Shown here: positions 51,915 through 63,747 of the stretch, piece after piece
Position numbering within the stretch: position 1 is the first letter of the stretch
Layout of the letters: each line of letters opens with the position of its first letter
Source: Adiantum capillus-veneris
Lineage: Eukaryota; Streptophyta; Polypodiopsida; Polypodiales; Pteridaceae
NCBI GenBank assembly: GCA_014529385.2
Contig: CM043971.1
Span: forward strand, 56,119,209-56,183,208
DNA length: 64,000 nt
Direction of reading: 5' to 3'
The notes under the pieces: model-generated
Databases searched by the model: none
Seen by the model: the letters and a program-made list of their open reading frames with translations, nothing else
Told to the model about the DNA's origin: nothing
Made by a program: the position numbers and the translations under genes

Positions 51915-54621
51915 ATGGTAAGTTTTGATTGCAAACATGATGTTAACCGACACAAATGTAGGCCTTCGGTGTTGAGCATTGTTCAATTGCTCGTCGCAGG
52001 TGAAGTTTACGACCGAGGAGTTGCGGAGGATCATGGACAAGAAAAACAACATCCGTAACATGTCTGTTATTGCCCATGTCGACCATGGTGAGAGAAGTTT
52101 GCTTTGTTTATCTTTAGATGGCTAGATCCGGCTCTTATAAGAAGCAATTCGTAATTTGGGGTGTATTTTCTGGTCTTTAGGTAAGTCCACCCTCACAGAC
52201 TCTCTTGTGGCTGCTGCGGGTATTATAGCCCAAGAAACTGCAGGAGATGTGAGGCTTACAGATACCCGTGCGGATGAAGCCGAGCGGGGCATCACAATCA
52301 AGTCTACTGGGATCTCACTGTATTATGAGATGACTGATGCCTCCTTGAAGGATTACAAGGGTGAAAAAGATGGCAATGACTACCTTATCAATCTCATTGA
52401 TTCTCCGGGCCACGTTGACTTCTCTTCTGAGGTCACTGCTGCATTGCGAATCACCGACGGTGCGCTGGTGGTTGTTGACTGTGTGGAGGGTGTCTGTGTC
52501 CAGACAGAGACTGTCCTTCGCCAGGCTCTTGGTGAGAGGATTAGGCCTGTGCTCACAGTGAATAAGATGGACAGGTGTTTCCTTGAGCTTCAGGTGGAAG
52601 GTGAAGAGGCTTATCAGACTTTCCAGAGGGTGATTGAAAATGCTAATGTGATCATGGCTACCTACGAAGACCCTTTGTTGGGTGACGTGCAAGTTTACCC
52701 AGAGAAAGGTACAGTTGCCTTCTCAGCAGGTCTTCATGGATGGGCCTTCACTCTCACAAACTTTGCCAAAATGTATGCTGCTAAATTTGGAGTTGATGAG
52801 GCTAAGATGATGGAGAGGCTTTGGGGTGAGAATTATTTTGATCCTAGCACGAAGAAGTGGACTAACAAGAATACTGGGACCCCCACCTGTCAGAGGGGCT
52901 TTGTTCAGTTCATTTATAACCCTATCAAACAACTTATTAACATTTGTATGAACGATCAGAAAGACAAGTTGTGGCCTATGCTGACTAAGCTTGGCGTCAC
53001 CATGAAGGCTGATGAGAAAGAGCTGAGAGGCAAGGTTTTGATGAAGCGGGTGATGCAGACTTGGCTTCCTGCCAGCGATGCTCTCTTGGAAATGATGGTG
53101 TTCCATCTGCCATCTCCTGCAAAGGCCCAGAGGTACAGGGTCGAGAACTTGTATGAAGGGCCGCTGGATGATCAGTATGCCAATGCCATTAGAAATTGTG
53201 ATCCCGAGGGTCCTCTCATGCTTTATGTTTCAAAGATGATTCCTGCTTCTGACAAAGGGCGTTTCTTCGCGTTTGGGCGCGTTTTCGCTGGGAAAGTGTC
53301 AACAGGCTCTAAAGTCAGGATCATGGGACCCAACTATGTTCCTGGCCAAAAGAAAGATTTGTATGTGAAGAGTGTTCAGAGGACTGTGATATGGATGGGC
53401 AGGAGGCAAGAGTCTGTGGAGGATGTGCCTTGTGGAAACACAGTTGCAATGGTGGGTTTGGATCAGTACATCACAAAGAATGCCACTTTGACTAATGAGA
53501 AGGAAGTGGATGCCCACCCAATCAGAGCCATGAAGTTTTCTGTGTCCCCTGTTGTGCGAGTGGCTGTCCAGTGCAAGGTTGCCTCTGACCTTCCCAAGCT
53601 TGTGGAAGGTCTGAAGCGCCTAGCAAAGTCTGATCCCATGGTTGTTTGTACAATTGAGGAGTCTGGTGAGCACATTATTGCTGGAGCGGGTGAGCTTCAC
53701 TTGGAAATTTGTCTGAAGGATCTCCAAGAAGACTTCATGGGTGGCGCAGAGATAGTGGTTTCTGACCCTGTTGTCTCATTTAGGGAGACTGTCCTCGAGA
53801 AGTCTAACCATACAGTTATGAGTAAGTCTCCCAACAAGCACAATCGGCTTTACTTTGAGGCCAGGCCTCTTGAAGAAGGTCTTGCTGAGGCTATTGATGA
53901 AGGGAAAATTGGACCCAGGGATGATCCCAAGGTCCGTAGTAAGATCCTTTCTGAGGAGTTTGGTTGGGACAAGGATCTAGCGAAGAAGATCTGGTGTTTT
54001 GGTCCTGAAACTACAGGTCCTAACTTGGTGGTTGACATGTGTAAGGGAGTGCAGTACCTGAATGAAATCAAGGATTCTGTTGTGGCTGCCTTTCAATGGG
54101 CAACTAAAGAGGGTGCTCTTGCAGAGGAAAACATGAGAGGTATTGCTTTTGAAGTTTGTGATGTGGTTTTGCATGCAGATGCCATTCATAGAGGTGGAGG
54201 ACAGATTATTCCTACCGCGAGGCGTGTAATGTATGCTTGCCAGCTTACATCAAAGCCCAGACTATTGGAGCCTGTTTACCTAGTAGAAATTCAGGCACCA
54301 GAGCAAGCTCTGGGTGGCATTTATGGAGTGCTCAATCAGAAGAGAGGGCACGTGTTTGAAGAAATCCAGCGTCCGGGTACCCCTCTATACAATATCAAGG
54401 CTTACCTTCCTGTGATAGAGTCATTTGGATTTTCAGGGACACTTCGTGCAGCCACGTCTGGACAAGCCTTCCCTCAGTGTGTGTTTGACCATTGGGACAT
54501 GATGAACAGTGATCCATTTGATGCGGGTTCCCAGGCTTCCCAGCTGGTCATTGACATTCGTAAGAGGAAAGGTCTGAAGGAGCAAATTACTCCACTCTCT
54601 GAGTATGAAGACAAGCTGTAA
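51915..54621 (+). CDS. EEF2: Cytosolic translation elongation factor 2 (eEF2), complete, three coding exons
   Basis: eEF2 is the GTPase that drives ribosome translocation in the cytosol. Coding exons are 51915-51917 (ATG only), 52000-52087 and 52181-54621, joined across introns 51918-51999 (GTAAGT/CGCAG) and 52088-52180 (GTGAGA/TTTAG). The total of 2532 bases encodes 843 residues plus stop, exactly the plant eEF2 length. G1 AHVDHGKST at 26-34 (the second intron splits its Gly31 codon), the switch region [17 protein letters not shown] from 57, G3 DSPGHVDF at 104-111 and G4 NKMD at 158-161 are intact. So are the diphthamide loop with His700 in DAIHRGGGQ and the C-terminal DKL. Thr57 corresponds to the mammalian regulatory threonine. 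No stops, frameshifts or missing motifs: this is the one clearly functional gene here. It lies between a repeat-rich upstream region and an unremarkable 3' flank. Confidence 0.97.
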
Positions 54622-54940
54622 GACGGATTCTTGCTTTGAGGAGTTCTATGATCTTTGAGGATCTAGTATATAGTCTTCTGAGCCCCCAGTGTTCTACTGC
54701 TGCAAAGATTTAGAGCACTGGCTATTTGAGTCTTTTCTGGTCCCGGGAATATTTTTGAAGTTTTGTTCTGCCTGTACTTTGGCGAGAGGATGTTTTTTCT
54801 CTAGTGACTTATTTTTGATATTATGCTATGGGCAAAGATTTTGACATTACTCTGAGATTCTTGTTGTGTAAAAGGTTTTTTTTTTCTAGTGTCTCATTTT
54901 TGATGTAGTGCTATTTGTGTAGCTGTTTAGTTGATTCAAG
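54622..54940 (+). other. Probable EF2 3' untranslated region
   Basis: T/G-rich sequence following the stop, with repeated TTTTTTCTAGTG.CTTATTTTTGAT-like blocks (about 54792 and 54886). No canonical AATAAA was found, so the cleavage site is not placed. Confidence 0.5.
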
Positions 54941-56330
54941 TTTAGGTAATTGTGGTGTTAGTTTTTCTTAGTCAGTATGTGATTAGCTTGAAATATCCGG
55001 AGAGTGCTGGGTCAAGTTGTGATGAATGGAATTGCAATAGCTACAGGAGAAATGAATTGTTGTGGAATGCAGTCATGACTGACCAACGATGCCGGCACCT
55101 AACATTGGGGAACGAGAAAGGGCTGTCGTGTTTATTGTTGGTTAGATCTAGTATGGATTGTGCATATCTGGTTGTTGGAGACGGCTAGACTTGCAGGTTT
55201 CAGGGCCATGGTCTTAAGAGTGCGGTCTGTGCATGCCTGCAGACTTGTCTTCTTTGTAACTCCGGAGAGGGTGGAGAGAGAGAGGGCAGTGTTGTCCAAA
55301 CTTTGCCAACCTTGGCAGAGTTAGGTTGCAAAGGCTGCTTATGTTGGCCATACCCTGCTGAGGGGAGCGTGGGAAACGTACCGAAGGTGTAACTGGCAGC
55401 TCTAGCAGTAAGAATAATCTTGTTGAAGAAATGATCGCATTGTATTGGCTAAAGGAGCCATTTTTTACAATTGAGAAGACATTGTGGAAACACAAGGGAA
55501 GCCTAGTGAACAACTAAATTGTCATCTGGATTGGAAATTGAAAATTGGCCAGTCATGCCATCTCTTTAACTGTGTAACATGTGTATGCTGTTCTGTCTGA
55601 TTCTATAAGTAACACTGCAGATGATTATTTTATCAAACACAAGTTATAAGGGATTAGTAATTTTAATTATGCGCTCATATTAGCAGAAGTTCCACCTCAG
55701 ACTGACAATTTTGAGGAGTTTCTAAATGATAACTGGCTGTGTTTTGTCAAACAACCAATGGCCAATTACACTAGGGCGTGTAATGTTGATGCTGTTTATG
55801 GATCCCAAGTGGGGAATACAATGGGCTTGATATGCATTCTAGGAATAGTGGTCCCTCCTGGAACATTTAACTACTGATAAATGTCAATTGAACTTTTTTG
55901 AGACAAGGAAACTTTTTTACTGTGTTAAGGCTTTTGTCTGATATGCAGTGGCAACTCAAGTGTGGATGGCTTGTACCTTTGGGCTCATGCAGGGTTTCTT
56001 GGAATGCAAGCCCTTATGCAAACATGGTGGTGGTCAATTTTTGGCCTACACAAGACCTTAGTAAAGCATTGCTGATTGAACCCTTTTGTGCAACTGTTGA
56101 CCATTTGATAAGCCTTGTTGATTAGTGCCACATGGCAATGAGAGGCATTAAATAGGCATTGTCTTTCGCAGACCAATGTTTGCCATTTGTTTTCCTATTT
56201 CTATCAAGCGGGGCATTGAGTTATGGGTTACACACACTGTGTTTCATCCGATGTTAGAAAGGAACTACTTCAAAACATAGATGAGCCCTCATATGGTATT
56301 TACAATAGTATGAAAAAGCGATCATCCCAA

Positions 56331-56376
<46 letters not shown>

Positions 56377-56636
56377 ATCCCCCCCCCCCCTCTCTTCTCT
56401 CTCACACATACACACATTTTATCTTATAACGTTGTGTTAAGGGTGAAGATTCCCTGGTTTCTTGTTGCAATGATTGAAATTGTTTTTTAACGTGAATTTT
56501 AGCCACAATATAGCAAATTTTAAGAAATAGGTCTTCTAAATGTTCATCAAACATAACAATCATTGAAGTTGTATAATTGTTCTAAAAACCCATCCCATTA
56601 AGACCTCTGTGTGGACGAACATGTATTTTCAAGTCA
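54941..56636. other. Intergenic, no recognised gene
   Basis: Apparently non-repetitive DNA with short shadow frames only. A CT array followed by a 12-base C run lies at about 56336-56390. Confidence 0.4.
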
Positions 56637-57130
56637 CAACACGAACGCAACCATGAGGTCAACCAGTACTTGAAAATGGCACAAAGTCGATGAAGTTTGG
56701 CAACTAATGTGCTTAAGGGGGTGTACTTCAATGGAACTATGGAGATCATCACTCTACAATTATAGCAAAATCAAACATGTCTATAGAGGTCACTTATGTA
56801 TTTTTCCTTCTAACAAAGTGAGTCACAATGGCATCATACTCCTTCCCTATCTTTCTGAAGATTTTTCAACGACTATAGGCACAACACAAACACAACCATG
56901 AGGTCAACCAGTACTTGAAAATGGCACAAAGTCGATGAAATTTGGCAACTATTGTGCTTAAGGGGGTGTACTTCAATGGAACTATGGAGATCATCACTCT
57001 ACAATTATAGCAAAATCAATGCTAAATAACATATCTATAGAGGTCACTTACGTATTTTCCCTTTTAACAAAGTGAAAGTCACAATGGCATCATACCCCTT
57101 CCTTATCTTTCTGAAGATTGAGCAACGACT
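56637..57130 (+). repeat. 245-bp tandem duplication
   Basis: AACCATGAGGTCAACCAG starts at 56649 and again at 56894. The two units stay highly similar through ACTATGGAGATCATCACTCT and CACAATGGCATCATAC, with small insertions in the second. No coding role is apparent. Confidence 0.85.
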
Positions 57131-58402
57131 ATAAGCATGCTATCTATTTGATACCAAATTGGACTAGGTTGGAGTATTGAAGGATGTAAAAATTTCAACG
57201 ATCATCCCAAATCACCTGAGCTCATGTGAGTGGTAGTATAGCTTCATGATAAGTCATCTTAGTAGAAGTTTCTATCAATGTAAGTACAATTCTTAAAAAT
57301 AAACATGAGCAACAAAATCATCATTTGGTTGATGTCATTCAAGATAGACAATTGGTTTATCTTTAAAAAAATTGTAGACTAAACCAAGGTATAGATGTTA
57401 AACCACTTTTTGATGCAATCAACAACGAGAAAAATATAAGAATATATGGAGAACGTGTAGTGAATAGGATGTAATAGCCTATGCAAACGTATATCACACT
57501 TTTGTACATTTTATTATTCAAGTGCTCTTTATGATCTATGATCATTATTATGTTTGGTCGGGCAGTCTTTATTCATTTTGAGCATTCAAGAAATCTATAA
57601 ATAAATACGTGTAAGAGGAAAATTCTCACTCTTGCACCGGAGAAATTACACCCAGTGTCTTATCATATTCTTCTCTCCTCTCCTCTCTTCTCTCTTACAG
57701 TGCCGGTGTAGCACTCCACTCTAGGAGGTGCACTTGCACATACTCTGTTACTCCGTCTTGCTCTCTCTCTCTCAGATCTTGTGCAGTTTTGATTATGTGT
57801 ATGTGCAGTATACCACGTATGGAGATCCATTGATTTTATCAATCATAGCATGGTATTTTTGAGTATTTTGCAGGCACGCCTCACCTTTGGCTATAGTAGT
57901 GGTATAAAAGCCATTGCTACACTCTTGATAACAAGGAGTCACTAAAATCTCAAACTTGATATTCAAGTGAGGTGCATGATTCTCCTTTCGACAATGAAGA
58001 TCTTTGCAATTAAGTACCAAAGATAAGTGTAATCATACAACTCTTAATAGTTTTATTTAATTTTTTTGTTTTATTTCTTCTTGCTTTGAAATTTCTAGCA
58101 AAAATTTGAAATTTTTGGATAAACTATCCCTTATCAAATTGTGATGAGGGAAAGCGATACAAATAGGATAGCTTGAATCATCTATTCTATTTCTTTATGC
58201 AGCTTTAAAAAAACTTGAGCAAGCAAACATGCCATGCGTCATCCCTCGGGCACGCAACCCTTAATGTGTGTAGAGGATTTAGTGCACAACAAAAAAAACA
58301 AGCGGCACGCTGCAACAACATGAGTTCCTCCCCTTCACGTGCACACGCGTGTGAAGAGTTTAGACAGAGAGAGACATATAATGTATACATCGCTTAATTT
58401 TG

Positions 58403-58407
<5 letters not shown>
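57131..58407. other. Intergenic, no recognised gene
   Basis: AT-rich. A CT-rich stretch near 57665-57700, followed by a GC-richer block with CACTCCACTCTAGGAGGTGC, may be a decayed LTR but cannot be supported. Confidence 0.3.

Positions 58408-58481
<74 letters not shown>
58408..58481. repeat. (GA)n microsatellite
   Basis: GA array followed by GAAATGAGATGA-type degenerate units to about 58508. Confidence 0.95.
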
Positions 58482-58485
<4 letters not shown>

Positions 58486-58650
58486 AATGAGATGAGATGA
58501 AATGAAATGTTATATTAACGTCTTCAAAAGGCCAAAATGATCTATGAGACCAAAAAGTTACAACTGGTGAATCTGATACCATGTTTGAGTACGGAAATTA
58601 CAAAGTTACAAAGGACTAACACTAAAACACTAAGGAGAAAGGAAATAGGA

Positions 58651-58676
58651 GGGGGGGGGGGGGGGGGGGGGGGGGG
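58651..58676. repeat. Poly-G run of 26
   Basis: Twenty-six consecutive G bases on the plus strand, with flanking G bases. Confidence 0.95.
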
Positions 58677-59225
58677 TGGTTTGTGGGTTCAGATGAAATA
58701 TCTCATTGGTCGCTGTCGGATCTCATCGACCTCCTCCATGGTCAGTACTCTGGTTGGACGTCTTGCATGTCGCGCTAAAGTGATCTGTATCTTCTGTTAC
58801 AGCCTTCGTCGGTAGTGGGAGATCCCCCAAGGTCGTGGGCGTTTGGATCTGCCAAGATCAGTGGCTCAGTCAAGAGGCGTACCTTTAGTATCAGTAGGCT
58901 TTGAGATCTGTTGTTATGACTACTCCGTTGGCTCTCCTTTGGCTGGTGTAAAGAAATCTGTGATTCATCTCTGAGACTGTCTTTCCCCTGATGTCCTCAG
59001 CAAGCTCTCCCTAAGTCTGTGCAGCTCTAGCAGGAAAAATCCGAGACATCTTTGATCCTTGTATCTCATGACTCTAGAAAAAGGTCCGAAACCTTCTCTA
59101 ACAGGCAGTGGAAGCGGCCACGTATCTCATAGTACGCCGGGCAGTGACATGTGTAGTGGAACTCTGTCTCTGCCTCTAAGTTACATAGGTGACATATCCT
59201 GGTCCCTGCTGACACCCCTCGAAAA

Positions 59226-59330
59226 TCGCATCTTATTCCATGAGATAAGTGCATATCCATGGAGCTGATGTGAGGATGTGTGTAACTGCCCAATAGCGCA
59301 TCTTATTCCATGAGATAAGTGCATATCCAT
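59226..59330. repeat. About 70-bp tandem duplication in the LINE fragment
   Basis: CGCATCTTATTCCATGAGAT begins near 59227 and again near 59297, each followed by AAGTGCATATCCATG. Confidence 0.85.
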
Positions 59331-59715
59331 GTATGCAAGCCTAGTCACAAGGCCATCCTCCGTGAGTTGGAGAAGATGCCTCTGTAGAAGGCCATCTTTG
59401 TGCCCAAATCTTGTGTCGGCTGTATCCATGTGTTCTTGGTATCTAGCTGAATCAGATCTTGGCGTGTGAGTCTGGTGATCTCTGTCCATGTGAGAGATAG
59501 GGAGGGTGCATCCAGGGAGTATTGAAACAGAGGTAGTCTATCTATGTTTAGACCATGCGACTGAAACCATGCTATCATCTGTCCATACCAACATGCTGTA
59601 TCGCCTTGTAGAGCTAGTTGTCAAGATGACTCCAGGGCAAGCCGAGCGTATTTGTCCCTGGGGAGATCCCATAGACTGTGCATAAAGGATACTGATCTAG
59701 TCAATGCCTCCACCA

Positions 59716-59716
<1 letters not shown>

Positions 59717-59752
<36 letters not shown>
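59717..59752. repeat. Poly-G run of 36
   Basis: Thirty-six consecutive G bases on the plus strand, interrupting the LINE coding frame (a Pro run on the minus strand). Confidence 0.95.
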
Positions 59753-60261
59753 CTAGCTCAGCTCGGATAATCTCATGTGGCACTGAGGCCTTAGCCCGAA
59801 TCATCCGAGCGATCATAGAGACCAGAGGCCTCTCCATACATCTCCATCCATCAGTGTTGCCAGATCTTTCAGGGTGGTTTGCTGAGGGTCCCCATACCTG
59901 AACTCCATAGAGCATAGCCGGAGTCACTAAAGTGTCAAAAAGCTAGAGCTTTGCTCACAGTTCGTGAAACTGAACCTACTGAACACATCCTCTCTAGTAA
60001 TCCCAAAGCTGCATATGCTCTTGTCAGTCTAGTCTTTAATGCTCTCCTTAGTGAAAACACCGGTCCCCCGAAGACTACCCCAAGATAAGTATATGCATAT
60101 GTGTCCTCCAAAGTGTCCTGGCCATACGTAAATGTGGGTGCCGACCTCTTGACCCACTGTGGTGTAGTGTTAAACACCAGAACCTTGGTTTTCCCTAGAT
60201 TGACAGACAATCCCACTGTCACTGGCAAATGTATGCAGAGATCCAAATGACGTTGCATCCC

Positions 60262-60263
60262 CT

Positions 60264-60310
<47 letters not shown>

Positions 60311-60341
60311 CCACGTCGAGTGCTACTGCAATGCCCTGCAC

Positions 60342-60379
<38 letters not shown>

Positions 60380-60380
60380 C

Positions 60381-60454
<74 letters not shown>
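60262..60454. repeat. (GA)n, (GT)n and (GA)n arrays
   Basis: GA 60262-60306, GT about 60343-60376, GA about 60382-60454, with short unique spacers. They mark the 5' truncation point of the LINE fragment. Confidence 0.95.
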
Positions 60455-60456
<2 letters not shown>

Positions 60457-60575
60457 TATTGGATGGAAGAAATTTATGGTAAAAGCCTTCAATATTTAGT
60501 CAATTTACCTCTACTATTTGTTAAGTTTGGAGCCTGATTTATTGCTTGTATTTTTCTGTATTAAAAACGTACATT

Positions 60576-61026
60576 TGTAAGGCCCCTGCTATGGGGAGAA
60601 GCCATCGTGCATGCAAAAAAAGCACACGCCAGAATATTACTTTTTGTCGGAATATTATGGCAGGACAGCGGTCGAAAAGTGGTCGGAAAACGGTATGTCG
60701 TTTGGCCGGTGGTCGAAAGTCAATGGCCGGTGGCCGATTTCAAGGTGGACTTGTCTTCTCAAGGGCGGTCACACATGGGCGGATTGAGAGTCCAATTTGG
60801 ACTTGTCTACACAAGGGCAGCTACACACGGCTGTCTCTCATGAGAGAGGGCAGCCCTTTTGGCCTACAAAAGGAGTGGGTGTGAGGTGATGAGAGTGAAG
60901 CAAGGCGGGAGCTCTATTAAGGGTATAATCCCTTTGTAACCTACTTTTTGTTTGAAGTATTGAAGCCATTGAGTGGTTGCTTTCCCGTGGATGTAGCCCA
61001 CATTGGGTGAACCACGTATATTGTGT

Positions 61027-61088
<62 letters not shown>

Positions 61089-61174
61089 CTATAATCTCTC
61101 GTGTGTGAAAATTTTTCTTTTTCCATTAAGTAAGCTACTTAAATATCTATTTAGATACATTCTATTTCCTAACA
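60576..61174 (+). mobile_element. Solo copia-type LTR, about 0.6 kb
   Basis: It begins TGTAAGG and ends CCTAACA, a near-perfect short terminal inverted repeat. The block TTTCCCGTGGATGTAGCCCA...GAACCACGTA near 60982-61018 is a signature that I recall from the R-U5 part of plant Ty1/copia LTRs, followed by a CT array (61031-61086). No primer-binding site follows, so it is solo. Flanking pentamers (ACATT left, TTATT right) match at only three of five positions, so a target duplication is not proven. Confidence 0.7.
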
Positions 61175-61599
61175 TTATTTTTCATAAGTAGGTTTGTTAG
61201 ATTTTTGGAAAAAAAACATTCGAGCTTCAAGCCAGGTGTTATTGCACACTCCCGCATGCAGAGTTATAAGCCGTTAGTGGCAATCGGGAGATCCAGATAT
61301 TTCATGCGTCATACAACACCATCACATAACTTCAATTATGATACAAAACATCCCCCTCATGCTACCTCCGTCCCAAAATTGGGTCAAATGTATAGTCCTT
61401 TGTTATTGACTTTTCCAGCTACTTCTTTGCAGGGTAAATAATTTCCTCAACATTCAATATCTCCACGCGTTTGATCATGCACATCTGTGAAGACACTGAA
61501 GCATGCAAGTGCTACTCACATGGATGACCTCTTGGCATGGTGAGCTTGCCTATGGCAAGCATTCTTAGAGAAAGCCATGATCCATTGCAGGGATCAGGC

Positions 61600-61649
<50 letters not shown>

Positions 61650-61759
61650 GGTTTGCTATGCAGAGTTGCCTATTTTGCTAACTACATGCAAATTGTGATC
61701 TCTGGACATGGATGAGTATGAGTAGAACCGTAGTTCTGGTTGGTGGTCTTTCTTGAGAG
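61175..61759. other. Intergenic, (GA)n only
   Basis: GA array at about 61602-61644; otherwise nothing recognised. Confidence 0.4.
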
Positions 61760-62340
61760 ATGGACGATAGAGGCCTCGAAAGCTATAGGAGGTTTGGCAA
61801 GGTCGTGAAGACCAAGGTTATGATGGATAGAGATATTGGTACCCCTTGTGGTTTTGGATATGTAACTTTTGCTAACAAAAGAGGCATGGACCATGCTATT
61901 GATAGGTGCATGATAAGCTTTTGTTTTAATTGTGGGCAACCAGGTCACTAAGCAAGGGAAATCCCTTCTGGTAAGGACTGAAACTTTCCCATGATGGCGG
62001 TAGGGCTACTATAATAGTGGCCATGGGTATGGTGAGTATTATAATGGCTGTAGTGACTATGGGGGAAAATAGAGGTTACAATAGGTATAGCAATTATGAT
62101 AGATATGTTGAGACTTGCAGTAGAGATACTCGATATGGAAACCGTGATAATGGCCAAGATTGCTATGGTAATGGAGGGCCGACAAGATATAAAGGGAGTA
62201 CAAGGAGTGAGTTGGGTTGTATGACCATCCAAGTGGTGGGAACAAGTTTGACTATGAAGGCCACTATTAAGAGCAAGGGACAACCAAGGCTCAGTGAGAC
62301 ACTTATCATTGGGCATCTTCTTAATCAGTTGCACCTCTAG
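61760..62340 (+). pseudogene. RZ-1-like glycine-rich RNA-binding protein pseudogene
   Basis: The first frame carries the second half of an RRM: FGKVVKTKVMMDRDIGTP and the RNP1-like GFGYVTFANKRGMDHAI. It is followed within a few codons by a CCHC knuckle start, CFNCGQPGH. The order RRM then single CCHC then Arg/Tyr/Gly-Asp-rich tail is that of plant RZ-1 proteins, which bind nuclear RNA. A TAA follows the knuckle His and the last Cys codon reads Ile, so the zinc site is lost. The tail (RYNRYSNYDRYV, RYGNRDNGQDCYGNGGP) continues in shifted frames to about 62340. The first half of the RRM and the RRM-to-knuckle linker are missing. This is a relic, probably retrocopied or deleted, not an active gene. 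Confidence 0.7.
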
Positions 62341-62497
62341 CAAGAGCAACAAAGCTCAAAAATCTGCTTCTTTGTTGAGCATTGTTTACTATTCAATTAG
62401 TTTTATAAGAATAATATGTTTTTGAGATCATGTTTTGAGTGCCATGAGGAACAATATTAAGATATCTCAGGAGTCTTGAACTCAAGATTTGATATTG

Positions 62498-62500
<3 letters not shown>

Positions 62501-62550
<50 letters not shown>
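62501..62550. repeat. (GA)n microsatellite between pseudogene copies
   Basis: GA array of about 50 bases separating the two RZ-1-derived segments. Confidence 0.95.
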
Positions 62551-62553
<3 letters not shown>

Positions 62554-62569
62554 AAATCCCTAGAGGCCT

Positions 62570-63180
62570 CTATATGATAAACTTTTGTTTTAATTTTGGG
62601 AAACCAAGTCACTAAGCAAGGAATTTCCCTTCTCATAAGGGCGGAAAATTTCCCCATGGTGGCGATAGGGCTATAAAGTAGCCATGGGTGGTGAGAATTA
62701 TAAGGGAAAATAGAGGATACGATAGGTATATCAGTCAGGATAGCAATGATATCTTTACAGTAGAGATACTCGGTATGGAGTTTCATGATAGTGGCCAAGA
62801 CTGCTATGGTAGTGGAGGGCCGGCAAGAAATAAAGGCGATACAAGGAGCGAGTTTCGTTGTATGACCATCCAAGTGGTGGCAAGAGCGAGTTTCGTTGTA
62901 TGACCATCCAAGTGGTGGCAACCAATTTGACTATGAAGGTCACTATTGAGAACACGGGGCAACCAAGGCTCAATTGATGCGAAGACACTTATCATTGGGC
63001 AACTTCTTAATCAGTCGCACCTCTAGCAAGAGCAGCAATCAGCTCACAAATCTTCTTCTTTGTTGATCATTGTTTATTGTTCAATTAGGTTTATAAGAAT
63101 ATTATGTTTTAGAGATCATGTTTTGAGTGCCATGAATAACAATATCAAGAGATCTCACAAGTCTTGAACTAAAGATTTGA
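62570..63180 (+). pseudogene. Second, partial copy of the RZ-1-like pseudogene tail
   Basis: The block starting at the zinc-knuckle codons recurs 664 bases downstream (TTGTTTTAAT at 61921 and 62585) and continues through the Arg/Tyr/Gly-rich tail and 3' flank, including CATGTTTTGAGTGCCATGA. Here the knuckle reads C-F-N-F and is more decayed. A 38-bp unit starting GAGCGAGTTTCG is duplicated at 62846 and 62884. Confidence 0.7.
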
Positions 63181-63223
63181 TATTGTTTAGAGAGAAGAGA
63201 GATAAAAAATATGTAGCGCCTAC

Positions 63224-63230
<7 letters not shown>

Positions 63231-63286
<56 letters not shown>

Positions 63287-63668
63287 AATCCCAAGTGGAC
63301 TCTTGAGTTTTGAACTCAACACATGGTATTGTAGATAATCAATATCACTTTATTATTTGCCCTAGCGTCCACCTTTTCATGTAGCTCAATGTCCTTGCAC
63401 TTGAGAATTGATGACATGCATTCCAAACATGTACCGACAGATATTAGGAGCTGCATGTGTTGAGAGAGAGAGAGAGAGGGAGAGAGGGAGGTATAATCCC
63501 AAGTGGACTCTTTAGTTTTGAACTCAACACATGGTATTGTAGATAATCAATATCACTTTATTATTTCCCCTAGCGTCCACCCTTCCACATAGCTCACTCT
63601 CCTTGCTATGTGAGAATTGACGACATGCATTCCAAACATGCACCAACAGATATTAGGAGCTGCACGTG

Positions 63669-63744
<76 letters not shown>
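63231..63744. repeat. (GA)n-bounded 208-bp tandem modules
   Basis: AGGTATAATCCCAAGTGGAC begins at 63281 and 63489, each directly after a GA array. Both units run through TTGAACTCAACACATGG and GACAGATATTAGGAGCTGCA and end in another array (GA near 63462-63490; GT then GA at about 63669-63744). Confidence 0.85.

Positions 63745-63747
<3 letters not shown>

Larger units (their letters stand above)
58540..60265 (-). pseudogene. 5'-truncated LINE ORF2 C-terminal fragment, heavily broken
   Basis: Minus-strand pieces follow LINE ORF2 order after the RT active site. 60265-59935 holds GLSVNLGKTKVLVFN and YTYLGVVFGG; 59927-59700 holds MLYGVQVWGPS; 59578-59345 and 59489-59181 form the C-terminal region; and 59293-59066 holds the zinc-finger-like CHLCNLEAETEFHYTCHCPAYYE. 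The RT catalytic core is absent, so the copy is truncated at its 5' end, apparently at the GA array near 60262-60306. Breaks include a 36-base poly-G insertion (59717-59752), stops, and an approximately 70-base tandem duplication near 59226-59330 that repeats MDMHLSHGIRC. It differs from the LINE at 43.2-47.7 kb. Confidence 0.8.

Noticed and set aside
54952..55188. Short open frame downstream of EF2
   Set aside because: No family, no splice sites, and length expected by chance.
58571..58595. Second minus-strand primer-binding site/LTR junction (ATCTGATACCATGTTTGAG)
   Set aside because: Matches 10 of 12 primer-site bases, but no LTR body or matching terminus could be followed, and it overlaps the 3' end of a LINE fragment.
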